Assembly (NCBI RefSeq): GCF_000715015.1
Contig: NZ_JMIW01000001.1
Coordinates: 806,001-870,000 of the forward strand
DNA from: Erythrobacter longus
GTDB lineage: Bacteria > Pseudomonadota > Alphaproteobacteria > Sphingomonadales > Sphingomonadaceae
Direction of reading: 5' to 3'
DNA: 64,000 nucleotides
In this document: positions 6,857 through 16,254 of the stretch, one piece after another
How the letters are laid out: the number at the start of each line of letters is the position of its first letter
Position numbering within the stretch: the first letter of the stretch is position 1
The notes under the pieces: generated by a model
What the model was told of the DNA's origin: nothing
The model's input: only the letters and a program-made list of their open reading frames with translations
Databases searched by the model: none
Made by a program: the position numbers and the translations under genes

Positions 6857-7655
6857 TCCCACGTCCCCCAAACGCAATGCTGAAAGCGGCTATTGGGGAC
6901 GAGGGCTTCAGCGCCGGACCGTGGGCCGCGCGACCTTCCAGCTGCATGAGGCTAGCGCGCCTCCCGAGGCGGTCACACCTCACGGCCACGACCACGCGCA
7001 TATCGTCTTTGTAACAAGCGGCCCATACGTCACATCTGTGACCGGCGAGAACGGCTTTATCGATAGGCCAGTGGCCGTGCTCAATCCGCCAAGCACCTAT
7101 CACAGAGACCATTTCCTGACCGGCCAAGGCTCTTTCATGACCGTCGATTTGAAAGTCGATGGGCTGTGCGAAGACTATGTCAGGCACTGCGAGAAGGCCG
7201 GGGTCATCCAATTCTGCAATCATTTGGCGAGAACTCTTGCTGACAAGACGGCGATTGAGCTCGAAGACGATTTGTCGACCCTTGCTAATCTGTATTTGTG
7301 GCAGCGGCCCCAGGATATTGCAGGCGTTCCACCAGGTATTGAACGCGCGTACGATGCTATTCAGGATTCGCGCGAACCCTGGGCACTTAGCATGGCCGAT
7401 CTTGCTGCAATCGCAGGCGTCCATGAAAACCATCTGCCCCGCGCCTTTCGCAAGCGATTTGGAAAGACTGCCTCGCATTTTGCCTCGGCGCGACAAATTG
7501 AGCTGTGCACCGTGGCCATCGCCACAACCGAAGAGCCCCTTGCAGACATTGCGGCGCAGTTCGGGTTCTATGATCAAGCGCATATGAGCGGAAGACTGCG
7601 CCAACGCCTCGGCCTGTCACCGTCGCAATGGCGCGCGCAGGCTCTGCGTCAATAG
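6849..7655 (+). CDS. AraC-family transcriptional regulator
   Basis: The 268-residue protein has an N-terminal cupin-type ligand-binding domain (HGHDHAHIVFVTSGPY near residues 45-60) and a C-terminal double helix-turn-helix (MADLAAIAGVHENHLPRAF, then LADIAAQFGFYDQAHMSGRL, ending LGLSPSQWRAQ). Such regulators switch on neighbouring genes in answer to a small molecule. The ATG at 6849 lies inside the trhO remnant with no clear Shine-Dalgarno; translation may be coupled to the remnant. The serine hydrolase 93 bp downstream is the obvious candidate target. Confidence 0.85.
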   Translation: MPDPTSPKRNAESGYWGRGLQRRTVGRATFQLHEASAPPEAVTPHGHDHAHIVFVTSGPYVTSVTGENGFIDRPVAVLNPPSTYHRDHFLTGQGSFMTVDLKVDGLCEDYVRHCEKAGVIQFCNHLARTLADKTAIELEDDLSTLANLYLWQRPQDIAGVPPGIERAYDAIQDSREPWALSMADLAAIAGVHENHLPRAFRKRFGKTASHFASARQIELCTVAIATTEEPLADIAAQFGFYDQAHMSGRLRQRLGLSPSQWRAQALRQ

Positions 7656-7748
7656 GGCTGGTTGGCAATAAGCGCCGCCGCCAACAAAACGCACCGCAGG
7701 TTAGATTTCTCCAAGACGCATTACTGGCTTCTGGCCTAAGCGTATTGC

Positions 7749-8840
7749 ATGGACAACACACCTCGACTAGCAGCTTTGGCCTGCGCCGCCGTGCTTTTTT
7801 CAAGCGCCCCTCAAACCCACGCCCAACAGGAAACTGACTTGCAAAACGAACCTTCTTGGGAAGCGGTCAATCAAGAGATCGCGAGCGGGCAATTCGGGCA
7901 GGTGACAAGCCTTGTGGTCAGCCGCGATGGTGAAATTGTCCACGAACACTATTTCGATGATAGCCCCGAGGCTGCTCGTAATACGCGGTCGGTTACAAAA
8001 ACGATCACGGGAATGTTGGTGGGTAAAGCGATTGAGGAAGGCCATATCGCATCCGCGTCGGCCCCCGTCCTCAACCACATCAACCACACACCGTTGAACC
8101 CCGATCCGCGCAAGGATGCTATGTCGTTTGATGCGCTGCTTTCCATGAGCGGGCCACTTGAATGCAATGACTCGATGCCTTGGTCGCGAGGCCATGAAGA
8201 ACGCATGTATTCGATTGAGGATTGGGTGGGTTTCTTCCTCGACCTGCCTATTCGTGGATTTCCCGCTTGGCAGACAAAACCCGAAGACAGCCCCCATGGC
8301 CGCGCGTTTTCCTATTGCACAGCGGGCACAGTTGCATTGGGCGCAGCGGTTGAGAATGCGACCGGAGAAAAGCTCGAAGACTATGCCCGCCGCACGGTGT
8401 TTGACCCTCTGCAAATCGAAACTGCCGAGTGGCAATACAGCCCGCTGGGTCTAGCTATGGGTGGCGGGGGACTTGGCCTTTCAAGCCGGAGCCTGGAGAA
8501 AATCGGCCGCGTGTACGCGTCGGGCGGTGTTTTTGAGGGTCGGCAAATCCTTTCATCAGAATGGGTTGAGACCTCGATCACGCCAAAAGCCGTGGTGCCT
8601 GACCAAGACGGCATGGAATATGGCTATTTGTGGTGGCTGCGTGACTATGCCGCTGGGGATACCGCATACAAAGCGGCACAGATGAGCGGGAATGGAGGGA
8701 ACAAGGTGATAATCATCCCCAAGCTCAAGCTGGTCACGGTCATCACCAAAACCGACTTTGGCCAACGCAATGCCCATCAACAGGCCGAGGAACTGTTTGA
8801 AAGCCGGATCTTGCCATTGATTTTGGCAGATTCGAACTGA
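7749..8840 (+). CDS. Serine hydrolase (beta-lactamase class C / S12-like), exported
   Basis: The 363-residue protein has a signal peptide ending THAQ (about residue 26), then a penicillin-binding-like fold. The nucleophile motif S-x-x-K is SVTK at residues 81-84, the second motif is Y189-C-T rather than the more usual Y-x-N, and the third region is MSGNGGNK near 319. The family includes esterases, D-amino-acid peptidases and beta-lactamases; the substrate cannot be told from sequence. It probably acts in the periplasm. With the AraC gene it forms a cassette lying between the trhO remnant and intact trhO. Confidence 0.82.
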   Translation: MDNTPRLAALACAAVLFSSAPQTHAQQETDLQNEPSWEAVNQEIASGQFGQVTSLVVSRDGEIVHEHYFDDSPEAARNTRSVTKTITGMLVGKAIEEGHIASASAPVLNHINHTPLNPDPRKDAMSFDALLSMSGPLECNDSMPWSRGHEERMYSIEDWVGFFLDLPIRGFPAWQTKPEDSPHGRAFSYCTAGTVALGAAVENATGEKLEDYARRTVFDPLQIETAEWQYSPLGLAMGGGGLGLSSRSLEKIGRVYASGGVFEGRQILSSEWVETSITPKAVVPDQDGMEYGYLWWLRDYAAGDTAYKAAQMSGNGGNKVIIIPKLKLVTVITKTDFGQRNAHQQAEELFESRILPLILADSN

Positions 8841-8904
8841 GGCAGGAATACACGCAACTCTGCCCGTTGCTCTTGCCACGGACAGCGACTAAATCGACGG
8901 CGCT

Positions 8905-9849
8905 ATGGACGACGCTGTATCAAAATCAGGCAACAATCGACATGCGCCTTTCACGGTCGCAGCCTTGTATTGCTTCACTCCGTTTGAAGACCCGGCGGCA
9001 ATCCGCGAGCCTCTGCTCGCGCTTTGCGAGGAAGCGGGGACCAAGGGTACGCTGTTGCTCGCGCAGGAAGGCATCAACGGCACCATCGCTGGCAGCGACA
9101 ATGCGATTGGCGCGGTGCTTGACCATATCCGCTCGCTCCCCGGCTGCGCGGGCACCGATGTCAAATTCTCCTACGCTTCCGAGGCGCCCTTCGCCCGCAT
9201 GAAAGTGCGCTTGAAGCGCGAGATTGTCACCATGGGTGAGCCCGGCGTTGACCCGCGCGAGAGTGTCGGCCGCTATGTTGCGCCAGAGGATTGGAACGAC
9301 CTCATCTCCGATCCCGACACCATCGTGATCGATACGCGAAATGACTATGAGGTCGCGGTGGGCACGTTTGAAGGCGCGGTCGACCCGGAAACCACCTCTT
9401 TCCGCGAATTTCCCAAATGGTTCCGCGACAACCGCGAGGAATTGCTCGAAGGCAAGAAGAAGGTCGCGATGTTCTGCACTGGCGGCATCCGCTGTGAGAA
9501 ATCGACGAGCTTCCTGCGCGGTGAAGGCGTCGAGGATGTCTACCACCTCAAAGGCGGCATTCTGAAGTATCTCGAAACCGTGCCCGAGGAAGAGAGCAAG
9601 TGGCACGGCGACTGCTTCGTCTTTGACGAGCGGGTAACGGTCAAACACGGCCTTGAGGAAGGCGATTATCACCTGTGCCGTGCATGCCGCCGCCCCATCA
9701 CCGACGAGGACATGGCGCACGATCATTATGCTGAAGGGGTCTCTTGCCCCTATTGCTATGATGAGAAAAGCGAAACACAGCGCGCCCGCTATGCTGAGCG
9801 CCAGCGTCAACGCGAGCTTGACAAAGAGCGCGCTGCCAGAGCGAAATGA
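8905..9849 (+). CDS. trhO: tRNA uridine(34) hydroxylase (rhodanese-related)
   Basis: The 314-residue protein has an N-terminal acylphosphatase-like region ([16 protein letters not shown] onward), a rhodanese domain with the catalytic loop [10 protein letters not shown] (Cys191, second Cys197), and a C-terminal Cys-rich Zn-type segment (CRACRRP...CPYC). TrhO makes 5-hydroxyuridine at the wobble position of tRNA. The start at 8905 precedes the conserved core by 16 residues. Its stop overlaps the next gene by ATGA. The first codons are duplicated as a stub at 6755. Confidence 0.9.
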   Translation: MDDAVSKSGNNRHAPFTVAALYCFTPFEDPAAIREPLLALCEEAGTKGTLLLAQEGINGTIAGSDNAIGAVLDHIRSLPGCAGTDVKFSYASEAPFARMKVRLKREIVTMGEPGVDPRESVGRYVAPEDWNDLISDPDTIVIDTRNDYEVAVGTFEGAVDPETTSFREFPKWFRDNREELLEGKKKVAMFCTGGIRCEKSTSFLRGEGVEDVYHLKGGILKYLETVPEEESKWHGDCFVFDERVTVKHGLEEGDYHLCRACRRPITDEDMAHDHYAEGVSCPYCYDEKSETQRARYAERQRQRELDKERAARAK

Positions 9850-10508
9850 GCGCCGCGCCCATCCTTTACTCCTTCCGCCGCTGTCCCTATGCGATGCGCG
9901 GACGCATGGGACTTTGGATAGCGGGGATCACGGTGGAGCTTCGCGAGGTTAAGCTCGCCAACAAACCGCCTGAATTGGGCGAGGCGTCCCCCAAGGCGAC
10001 CGTGCCCGTGTTGGTGCTGCAAAACGGTGAAGTGATCGACGAAAGCATCGCAATTGCCCGCTGGGCGCTGTCCCAGAACGACCCTGAAGGTTGGCTCGAA
10101 GGCGACGACACAGACCTCATCGCCGAGGCTGACGGCCCCTTCAAGCACCACCTCGACCGCTACAAATACCCCAATCGCTATGAGCACGAAGAGGGCTTTG
10201 GAACGGTCGATCATCAGGCAGAGGGTCTTACGATCCTCAAGAAATGGGACGCTCGAATCGCCGAGCAAGGCCAAATGTGCGGTCCGAACCGCACGCTAGC
10301 CGACATCGCGCTCTTCCCCTTCATCCGCCAGTTTGCCAACCACAATCGCGCCTGGTTCGACGCGCAGGACCTGCCGCATCTCCACCCCTGGCTAAAAGCG
10401 CACCTCGCCTCCGACCTGTTCAAAAGCATCATGCCTAAATTCACTCCATGGCGAAACGGCGATGCACCAATTGCGTTTGGCCCTTATGTTGAAGCGGGCG
10501 GCGGTTAA
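9846..10508 (+). CDS. Glutathione S-transferase-like protein
   Basis: The 220-residue protein has an N-terminal thioredoxin fold with a glutaredoxin-like CPYAMR motif at residues 13-18, [13 protein letters not shown] and a cis-Pro/ESIAIARW region, followed by a helical domain ([17 protein letters not shown]). It overlaps trhO by 4 bp (ATGA), so the two are co-translated. The Cys-Pro motif suggests an omega- or beta-like GST active in deglutathionylation; the substrate is unknown. Confidence 0.85.
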   Translation: MSAAPILYSFRRCPYAMRGRMGLWIAGITVELREVKLANKPPELGEASPKATVPVLVLQNGEVIDESIAIARWALSQNDPEGWLEGDDTDLIAEADGPFKHHLDRYKYPNRYEHEEGFGTVDHQAEGLTILKKWDARIAEQGQMCGPNRTLADIALFPFIRQFANHNRAWFDAQDLPHLHPWLKAHLASDLFKSIMPKFTPWRNGDAPIAFGPYVEAGGG

Positions 10509-10543
10509 CCAGATTTTTCCGCTCTTGCGCTAAGCCAAGGCGC

Positions 10544-10924
10544 ATGACGACGCTTACCCCTACCCACTCGATTTCGGTCAAAGAACCGCATGCAGAATTG
10601 CACTTTGCAATCGCTGGGTTCTGGACGTGCGAGGCGATGGAAGCGTTTCTTTACGACCTTGGCGACGCAGCAAAGCTGTACATGCGCAAAGGCATCCGCT
10701 TTAGCGTTCTTGGTGATTTGCGGGGGTTTGTCCCACAGGACCGCGCTACTGCCGATGCAATCCGCACAAGCCTGCTGATGGCACAAAAGAATGGGATGCA
10801 GCGATTTGCGCTTGTCACGGATATGACCCTCGTAAAGCTGCAATACCGCCGGATCACCGCCGGGATGGAGGCCGATTTCTTCGATACGCCCTCTGCTGCC
10901 GAAGTGTGGCTTCGCTCATTTTGA
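10544..10924 (+). CDS. SpoIIAA/STAS-like protein, copy 1
   Basis: The 126-residue cytoplasmic protein has the beta-alpha pattern of SpoIIAA-like domains: a strand-forming ELHFAIAGFWT start, LGDLRGFVPQ, RFALVTDMTLVKLQYRRI, and a final AAEVWLRSF of the type that ends these domains. It has the same length as the gene at 11028 and aligns with it along the whole chain (LGDLxGFVxQ, KLQY/EMQYKRI, WLRS). No partner kinase or phosphatase is nearby, so the role is unknown. Confidence 0.7.
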   Translation: MTTLTPTHSISVKEPHAELHFAIAGFWTCEAMEAFLYDLGDAAKLYMRKGIRFSVLGDLRGFVPQDRATADAIRTSLLMAQKNGMQRFALVTDMTLVKLQYRRITAGMEADFFDTPSAAEVWLRSF

Positions 10925-11027
10925 AAGCTGGGCTGATTACCCAACCTTTCTCATCAGCCACACCGTGGCAGACCCCCAAGGGCCCGCCGTTTAAGCTAAT
11001 TTTACCACATCGGGATAAGCTGCAGTT

Positions 11028-11408
11028 ATGCAAACTCTCGCACCCACCTTTTCGGTTGTCCCCGATCTGAAACGAAACGAGGTGTTCTTCACAGCGTCGG
11101 GACTGTGGGACGCCCAAGTGCTCGCCGACTTTTCCCGCGAATTGCTGGCAAGGGCCAAGCCTTTCTACTCGGCAGGGATCAAGATGCGCGTGCTCGGCGA
11201 TCTTACCGGTTTCGTAACCCAAACACGCGAAATCGCTGAAGGTATCCGCCTTGTCGTCAATGAATCGGCGAGGCTCGGCGTTGTTCGCACAGCCATCGTC
11301 TCTGACTCAAAACTTGCCGAAATGCAGTACAAGCGCATCAATGACGGTATCAATCTTGAGGTCTTTGCAAACAGGGCCGAGGCCCTTGCCTGGCTTAGAA
11401 GCGCTTAG
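11028..11408 (+). CDS. SpoIIAA/STAS-like protein, copy 2
   Basis: This is a 126-residue paralogue of the preceding gene, with VLGDLTGFVTQTREIAEGI, AIVSDSKLAEMQYKRIND and a final ALAWLRSA. The two copies have diverged widely, so the tandem duplication is old. It ends 4 bp inside the 3' end of the convergent lysR gene. The 103-bp gap between the copies means each may have its own promoter. Confidence 0.7.
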   Translation: MQTLAPTFSVVPDLKRNEVFFTASGLWDAQVLADFSRELLARAKPFYSAGIKMRVLGDLTGFVTQTREIAEGIRLVVNESARLGVVRTAIVSDSKLAEMQYKRINDGINLEVFANRAEALAWLRSA

Positions 11409-12325
11409 GCGGAAAGTTTCTCTTTAAACGCGTCGATCAGCCAGCTGGTTGCCGGACCCAGCCGCATATCGCGCCGCCACAAGGCGTAGAGCGTGTATTT
11501 ATCGCCCGGTTTCTCAGGCAAATCGAGCTCAACCAGACGCCCTTCTTCCAAATCACGTGCAACCATCTCGCGCGGCATATTGCCCCAGCCAAGGCCGTGC
11601 CTCAGCAGCGAGTGCTTCGCTGCCAAATCTCCGAGCCGCCATGTGAGCGGGCTTAGCACGGAAAATTCCTTACCCTGCGTCCGGGTCGAGCGATCCGACA
11701 AGACCAGCTGCAAGTGCTTTCGCGTTTCGCCCGGCGCGACATTGTCGCCTGCCAGCGGGTGGGTTGGCGCTGCGACCGGGATAAGCTCCACTTCGCCAAT
11801 GGCCTGGCGTTCCAGTTGCAACTCTTCGCTCACCACCGGCCCACCAATGGCCAGCTGCGCGCCTTCATCGATCAGGCATTCGGCCACCGCTCCAAGGCCT
11901 TCCACCCGCAAGCGCAGGGCAACCGTGGGAAAACGCTCACGGAAAGTCGCTAGCACCTGCGCCGTCACTTCGCCCGGCATCATCACATCAATGACGAGCG
12001 CCAGATTGCTTTCCAAGCCTGCGTGAAGCGAGCGGGTTTTTGCAAGCAGGCCGTCAACGCCGTCTGCCACATGGCGCGCCTCGGCAAGCAGCCCTTCGCC
12101 TGCCTCGGTAAGCACCGGTTTGCGCGAACCCTCCCGCTCGAACAGCGTAACGCCAAGCTGCATCTCAAGCTGGGCAATACCATAGCTTACCGCCGACACC
12201 GCGCGGTTCATACGCCGCGCAGCCGCGCCAAAGCTGCCTTCTTCGACGATGGCCAGAAAGATGCGCAAATGATCGAGACTGGGATCGCCGAGTTTCATCA
12301 GAGAATGTTCAGATATTTTGAACAT
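11405..12325 (-). CDS. LysR-family regulator, divergent from pirin and azoreductase genes
   Basis: The 306-residue protein has an N-terminal winged HTH (LRIFLAIVEEGSFGAAARRMNRAVSAVSYGIAQLE) and a periplasmic-binding-like effector domain. The start may be the ATG at 12325 or the in-frame ATG at 12298 (MKLGDPSLDHLRIF), which gives the more usual N-terminus; neither has a strong Shine-Dalgarno. It is divergent from pirin and azoR. By the usual LysR arrangement it should control these two genes in response to an electrophile or quinone-like signal; this is inferred from context. Confidence 0.88.
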   Translation of the reverse strand: MFKISEHSLMKLGDPSLDHLRIFLAIVEEGSFGAAARRMNRAVSAVSYGIAQLEMQLGVTLFEREGSRKPVLTEAGEGLLAEARHVADGVDGLLAKTRSLHAGLESNLALVIDVMMPGEVTAQVLATFRERFPTVALRLRVEGLGAVAECLIDEGAQLAIGGPVVSEELQLERQAIGEVELIPVAAPTHPLAGDNVAPGETRKHLQLVLSDRSTRTQGKEFSVLSPLTWRLGDLAAKHSLLRHGLGWGNMPREMVARDLEEGRLVELDLPEKPGDKYTLYALWRRDMRLGPATSWLIDAFKEKLSA

Positions 12326-12440
12326 TTTGACAAGTTTTATCTCACTTATCCGAATTAGCGTGTTGGCCTATCTGTTGTTCCAACGCAGCAAGAGACTTCT
12401 CGCAAACGCGAAGCTTCTTGCCAGATTCAGGAGCAAGATC

Positions 12441-13178
12441 ATGACCAACCACGAAACCAAGCCCATCATTGAACTGCGCCCTTTTGAAAGCCTTGGCAGT
12501 GCAAACCATGGCTGGCTTGATGCACACCACCACTTTTCCTTTGCCGGCTATCAAGATCCAGCACGCGTCAATTGGGGCTCTTTGCGGGTCTGGAACGATG
12601 ACATTATCGCGCCCGGCAATGGATTTCCTACACATCCTCACTCGGACATGGAAATCATCACCTATGTCCGCAAAGGGGCGATTACGCATACGGACAGCAT
12701 GGGCAACGAAGGCCGCACCGAAGCGGGCGATGTTCAAGTGATGAGCGCTGGCAACGGTGTTCGTCATTCGGAATACAATCGCGAAGATGAAGAGACTGAG
12801 CTTTTCCAAATCTGGATCATCCCGGACAGTCGCGGTGGCACTCCAAATTGGGGCGCAAGGACATTTCCCAAGGGTGAGCGGGCAGGCGCTTTTGTGACCC
12901 TCGCAAGTGGCCAAAAATCGGACGGCGCCAACGATAATGACGCCCTCCCGATCCGCACCAATGCGCGTGTTCTGGGCGCTACGATCAAGGCAGGCGACAG
13001 TGTCACATATGACATCGCCGATGCCTCGCGCCACCTCTACCTTGTGCCAGCCAAAGGCAAGGTTCGGATCGAAAACGTCGAGGCCAAGGCGCGTGACGGC
13101 GTGGCGATCACCGGCCTGACGTCGTTGAGCGTCACCGCGCTCGAAGACAGCGAAGTCGTTCTGGTCGACGCAGCTTAA
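12441..13178 (+). CDS. Pirin-family protein (putative quercetinase-like cupin)
   Basis: The 245-residue bicupin has the pirin pattern FPTHPHSDMEIITYVRKG with metal-binding histidines, then GDVQVMSAGNGVRHSEYN, and a weaker C-terminal cupin half. Bacterial pirins bind Fe, and some have quercetin 2,3-dioxygenase activity. The ATG at 12441 is preceded by AGGAG at 12429-12433, so a longer upstream frame is not used. It lies about 96 bp before azoR, on the same strand. Confidence 0.88.
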   Translation: MTNHETKPIIELRPFESLGSANHGWLDAHHHFSFAGYQDPARVNWGSLRVWNDDIIAPGNGFPTHPHSDMEIITYVRKGAITHTDSMGNEGRTEAGDVQVMSAGNGVRHSEYNREDEETELFQIWIIPDSRGGTPNWGARTFPKGERAGAFVTLASGQKSDGANDNDALPIRTNARVLGATIKAGDSVTYDIADASRHLYLVPAKGKVRIENVEAKARDGVAITGLTSLSVTALEDSEVVLVDAA

Positions 13179-13274
13179 CCCTTCCCCTGGGGCCGGCCCT
13201 CCCCCTCTCTCCCCTAAGGCCGGCCCCACCCCAATCATTCCCCATTTATTCCTCATTTTTAAGGAGCCATTCCC

Positions 13275-13868
13275 ATGTCCAACATCCTCCATATCACAGC
13301 CAGTATTCGCGGTAATGAGAGCATTTCCACCCAGCTTGGTAAGGCGCTTACAGACGGTCTTGTGGCCAAATCAGGTGCGAGCGTTACTCACCGCGACTTG
13401 GCCCAAAACGACCTTCCCTATCAAAGCGAAGAGCGTTTTAGCGCAGGGCTCACTGAGCCGGGGGAACGTAGCGGCGAACAAGCCGAACTCGCAGCGATTG
13501 CCGACACATTGATCGCCGAATTGATGACCGCCGACACCATCGTCATCAGTTCACCGATCTACAATTTCGGTGTGCCAGCCAGCGTCAAGGCATGGGCCGA
13601 TCTGGTCGCGCGTGCTGGAACGACGTTCAAATACACCGAAAACGGCCCGCAAGGCCTGCTGGACGGCAAGAAAGCCTACATCACGATCGCGTCTGGCGGC
13701 ACGCCGGTGGGTTCGGACATGGACTTTATGTCGAGCTGGCTCAAATTCTTCCTTGGGTTTCTCGGCATTCACGACGTCGCAGTGATCGCAGCCGACGGAA
13801 TTATGGGCACTGATGCAGAATCCAAGATCGCGGCGGCGCATGAGAAAATCACATCCATCACGGCCTAG
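13275..13868 (+). CDS. azoR: FMN-dependent NADH azoreductase / quinone reductase
   Basis: The 197-residue flavodoxin-like protein has the AcpD/AzoR features: an N-terminal phosphate-binding stretch (ITASIRGNESIS), SPIYNFGVPASVKAWADLVARAGTTFKYTENGP with the FMN-binding loop, and GGTPVGSDMD. It reduces quinones and azo compounds with NADH using two electrons. AAGGAG precedes the ATG. The stop codon TAG (13866-13868) is formed by the first bases of the inverted-repeat element at 13866-13999, so the C-terminus may have been altered by its insertion, although the length is close to the family's usual 200 residues. Confidence 0.9.
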   Translation: MSNILHITASIRGNESISTQLGKALTDGLVAKSGASVTHRDLAQNDLPYQSEERFSAGLTEPGERSGEQAELAAIADTLIAELMTADTIVISSPIYNFGVPASVKAWADLVARAGTTFKYTENGPQGLLDGKKAYITIASGGTPVGSDMDFMSSWLKFFLGFLGIHDVAVIAADGIMGTDAESKIAAAHEKITSITA

Positions 13869-13999
13869 GCTCAGGACCTATTAATCCCTCCATCGAGGCG
13901 CCGGAATGACGAACATATCGGGCGAAAGCGCCCTTTACTCCTTGCACAAGGCCATTTTGCTTCAAACCTCGAAGGTGGGATTAATAGGTCCTGAGCCTA
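13866..13999. mobile_element. MITE-like element with 23-bp perfect terminal inverted repeats
   Basis: The ends are 23-bp perfect inverted repeats (13866-13888, starting taggctcaggacctatta, and 13977-13999). The symmetry continues inward with two mismatches for another 10 bp. The 134-bp element has no coding potential; inside is a small hairpin gggcg-aaag-cgccc. The outermost TA on both sides could be a TA target duplication, as made by IS630- or some IS5-type transposases. It is too small to be autonomous and no parent transposon is in the window. Confidence 0.75.
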
Positions 14000-14000
14000 A

Positions 14001-14038
14001 GTCGCAGGCCTCCCTCTCAATCGAGAGGGAGGCTCGAC
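14001..14038. other. Hairpin overlapping the nadE stop codon
   Basis: An 11-bp perfect stem (gcctccctctc/gagagggaggc), extended by gtcg/cgac at the base, encloses an AATC loop. The nadE stop (minus strand, 14017-14019) lies at its apex. It has no T-run on either side, so it is more likely an mRNA 3' structure than a classic terminator. Confidence 0.5.
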
Positions 14039-16077
14039 TTCAATTCCTTAAGCCACACATCGGCCACACCATCACTTGGCGCGCGCCAGTCACCTCTGGG
14101 GCTCAGCGCGCCCGCAGATGACACTTTTGGCCCATTGGGAATGGCGCTGCGCTTGAATTGCGAAAAGCCGAAGAAGCGTTTCAGGAATTGCTCAAGCCAT
14201 TTGGCGATTTCGGCAAGGTCGTAATCATTCTTGCGATGTTCGGGGAAACCTTCGGGCCATGCGCCAGCCGACGCATCGCGCCATGCGTGCCACGCGAGGA
14301 AGGCGATCTTGCTGGGGCGTTGACCAAAACGGATGCAGTGATGGATGAAAAAGTCCGTCAGCTCATATGGGCCAACGGTCGCCTCTGTATCCTGTAAGGC
14401 TCCATCTTCGCTCGCCGGTATCAGCTCAGGCGAGATCACGGTGTCGTAAACGCTCAGCAAAATTTCGCCGCACTCATCGGTGAATTGCTTGGTCTGGGCC
14501 GTCCAACGGATGAGGAAACGGATCAGCGTTTTTGGCACCCCTGAATTGACGCCGTAATGGCTCATATGGTCACCAACGCCGTATGTGCACCAGCCAAGCG
14601 CAAGCTCACTGAGATCGCCGGTGCCCACGACAAAACCTGAATGCTGGCCCGCAAGGCGGAAGAGGTAATCGGTCCGAAGCCCGGCTTGAACGTTTTCGAA
14701 CGTCACGTCGTGAACGGGCTCACCGCTTGCAAAAGGATGGCCGATATCTTCGAGCATCTTTGTGGCCAAAGGTTTGATATCAATCTCTTCAGCCGTAATG
14801 CCGAATGCTTCCATCAGCTTCCATGCGTTGGATTTTGTCCCGTCCGACGTGCCAAAGCCGGGCATTGTGTATCCACGCACAGTGCTTCGCGCGAGCCCCA
14901 AGCGGTCGCACGCCTTGCACGCCACAATCAGCGCATGGGTGCTATCAAGTCCGCCTGAAATGCCAATCACAAGGCTCTTTGCCCGCGTCGCCTGTATCCG
15001 GCGCATAAGCGCATCCACTTGGATGTTGAACGCTTCGTAGCAATCCTCGTCCAGGGTCTTTGCGTTATTGGGCACAAATGGGAAACGGCGTGAGGGTCGC
15101 TCCAGACCAATATCGCCCGGCGCATACCCATGTTCGAATACCACGCGGCGGAAGGTATCTTCAGGGCGGCCATGCGCTTCTGCTGCATCAGAGAACGTCT
15201 GATTGCGCATCCGCTCGCCCGCGATGCGGTCAGTGTCCACGTCGACCACGCAAAGTTCGGGATCGAGGTCAAAGCGGGTGCTTTGCGCCAGCAAATCGCC
15301 CAATTCATAAACCACTCCCTGCCCGTCCCAGGCAAGATCAGTGGTGCTTTCGCCGTGACCGCTGGCCGAATAGACATAGGCACAAATGGAGCGCGCCGAG
15401 CTTGACCGGCAGTGCAAGTGACGATCATCCGCACGCCCGATGGTAATGGGTGATGCAGACAGATTGCACAGGATCAATGCGCCCGCCATCGCCGCCAGAG
15501 TGCCGGGCGGATTGGGCGCCCAAAAGTCTTCGCAAATTTCAACGCCAAAGGTGAAACCCGGAAGGTTTGAGGCAGAGAACACAAGGTCAGTGCCAAAGGG
15601 CACTTCTTCGCCGTTCACTCCGATCCACAAGTCCTGACAACCCCGGCCATGGGCAAAGTGGCGCTTTTCATAAAATTCGCGGTAATTGGGGAGATAGGAT
15701 TTGGGGACCGCCCCCAAAACCTCGCCGCCTGCGATCACAATCGCACAATTGTAGAGCTTGGCATTACGCCGCAGCGGTGCGCCTACGATCAGGACCTGCG
15801 CCAAATCCGCGCTTGCCTCGGCGATGGCCCCAATCGCCGCCTCGCTTTGGTCAAGCAGCGCGTTTTGCAGCAGCAAATCATCGATTGCATACGAAGAGAT
15901 GCACAGCTCAGGATAGACCACAAGGTCCACGTTTCGCGCTGCTGCTTTCTTGGCTTCTGCGAGAATTCCCTCGACATTATAGTCCACATCACCGGTGCGA
16001 TGACGCGGGGTTGCGGTGGCCACACGGACAAATCCGTGGGCGTGCATATCGTAAAAGGGGTGCGTGTTTTCAGCCAT
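14017..16077 (-). CDS. nadE: Glutamine-dependent NAD+ synthetase
   Basis: The 686-residue two-domain enzyme has the same size as the mycobacterial type. The N-terminal nitrilase-like glutaminase carries the triad Glu57 (VYPELCIS), Lys126 (AVPKSYLP) and Cys182 (GVEICEDFW). The C-terminal synthetase has the PP-loop GISGGLDST and the region GTGDLSELALGWCTYGVGDHM. It converts deamido-NAD+ to NAD+ with ammonia channelled from glutamine. Start ATG 16077. It is transcribed away from yghU and ends beside the MITE-like element. Confidence 0.95.
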   Translation of the reverse strand: MAENTHPFYDMHAHGFVRVATATPRHRTGDVDYNVEGILAEAKKAAARNVDLVVYPELCISSYAIDDLLLQNALLDQSEAAIGAIAEASADLAQVLIVGAPLRRNAKLYNCAIVIAGGEVLGAVPKSYLPNYREFYEKRHFAHGRGCQDLWIGVNGEEVPFGTDLVFSASNLPGFTFGVEICEDFWAPNPPGTLAAMAGALILCNLSASPITIGRADDRHLHCRSSSARSICAYVYSASGHGESTTDLAWDGQGVVYELGDLLAQSTRFDLDPELCVVDVDTDRIAGERMRNQTFSDAAEAHGRPEDTFRRVVFEHGYAPGDIGLERPSRRFPFVPNNAKTLDEDCYEAFNIQVDALMRRIQATRAKSLVIGISGGLDSTHALIVACKACDRLGLARSTVRGYTMPGFGTSDGTKSNAWKLMEAFGITAEEIDIKPLATKMLEDIGHPFASGEPVHDVTFENVQAGLRTDYLFRLAGQHSGFVVGTGDLSELALGWCTYGVGDHMSHYGVNSGVPKTLIRFLIRWTAQTKQFTDECGEILLSVYDTVISPELIPASEDGALQDTEATVGPYELTDFFIHHCIRFGQRPSKIAFLAWHAWRDASAGAWPEGFPEHRKNDYDLAEIAKWLEQFLKRFFGFSQFKRSAIPNGPKVSSAGALSPRGDWRAPSDGVADVWLKELKSSLPLD

Positions 16078-16254
16078 ATGCGCCTCCTAGCGCCTAACCG
16101 CCCAAGCTCCAAGCATCTGCACAAGGTGCGCTTTACCCGCTGACAGTGAAAGCTTGTACGGGGCCGCTTGCAACAAGCTCAAGAACACGCCACCTTTTGC
16201 ATCATAACCGGCAGCAAAGAACGCACCTTGCCCCGAGAAAAAGGATACGAGAAT

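Noticed and set aside
14001..14038. Classic terminator for nadE
   Set aside because: The hairpin is strong but contains the stop codon and has no T-run on the minus strand; kept only as a structure.
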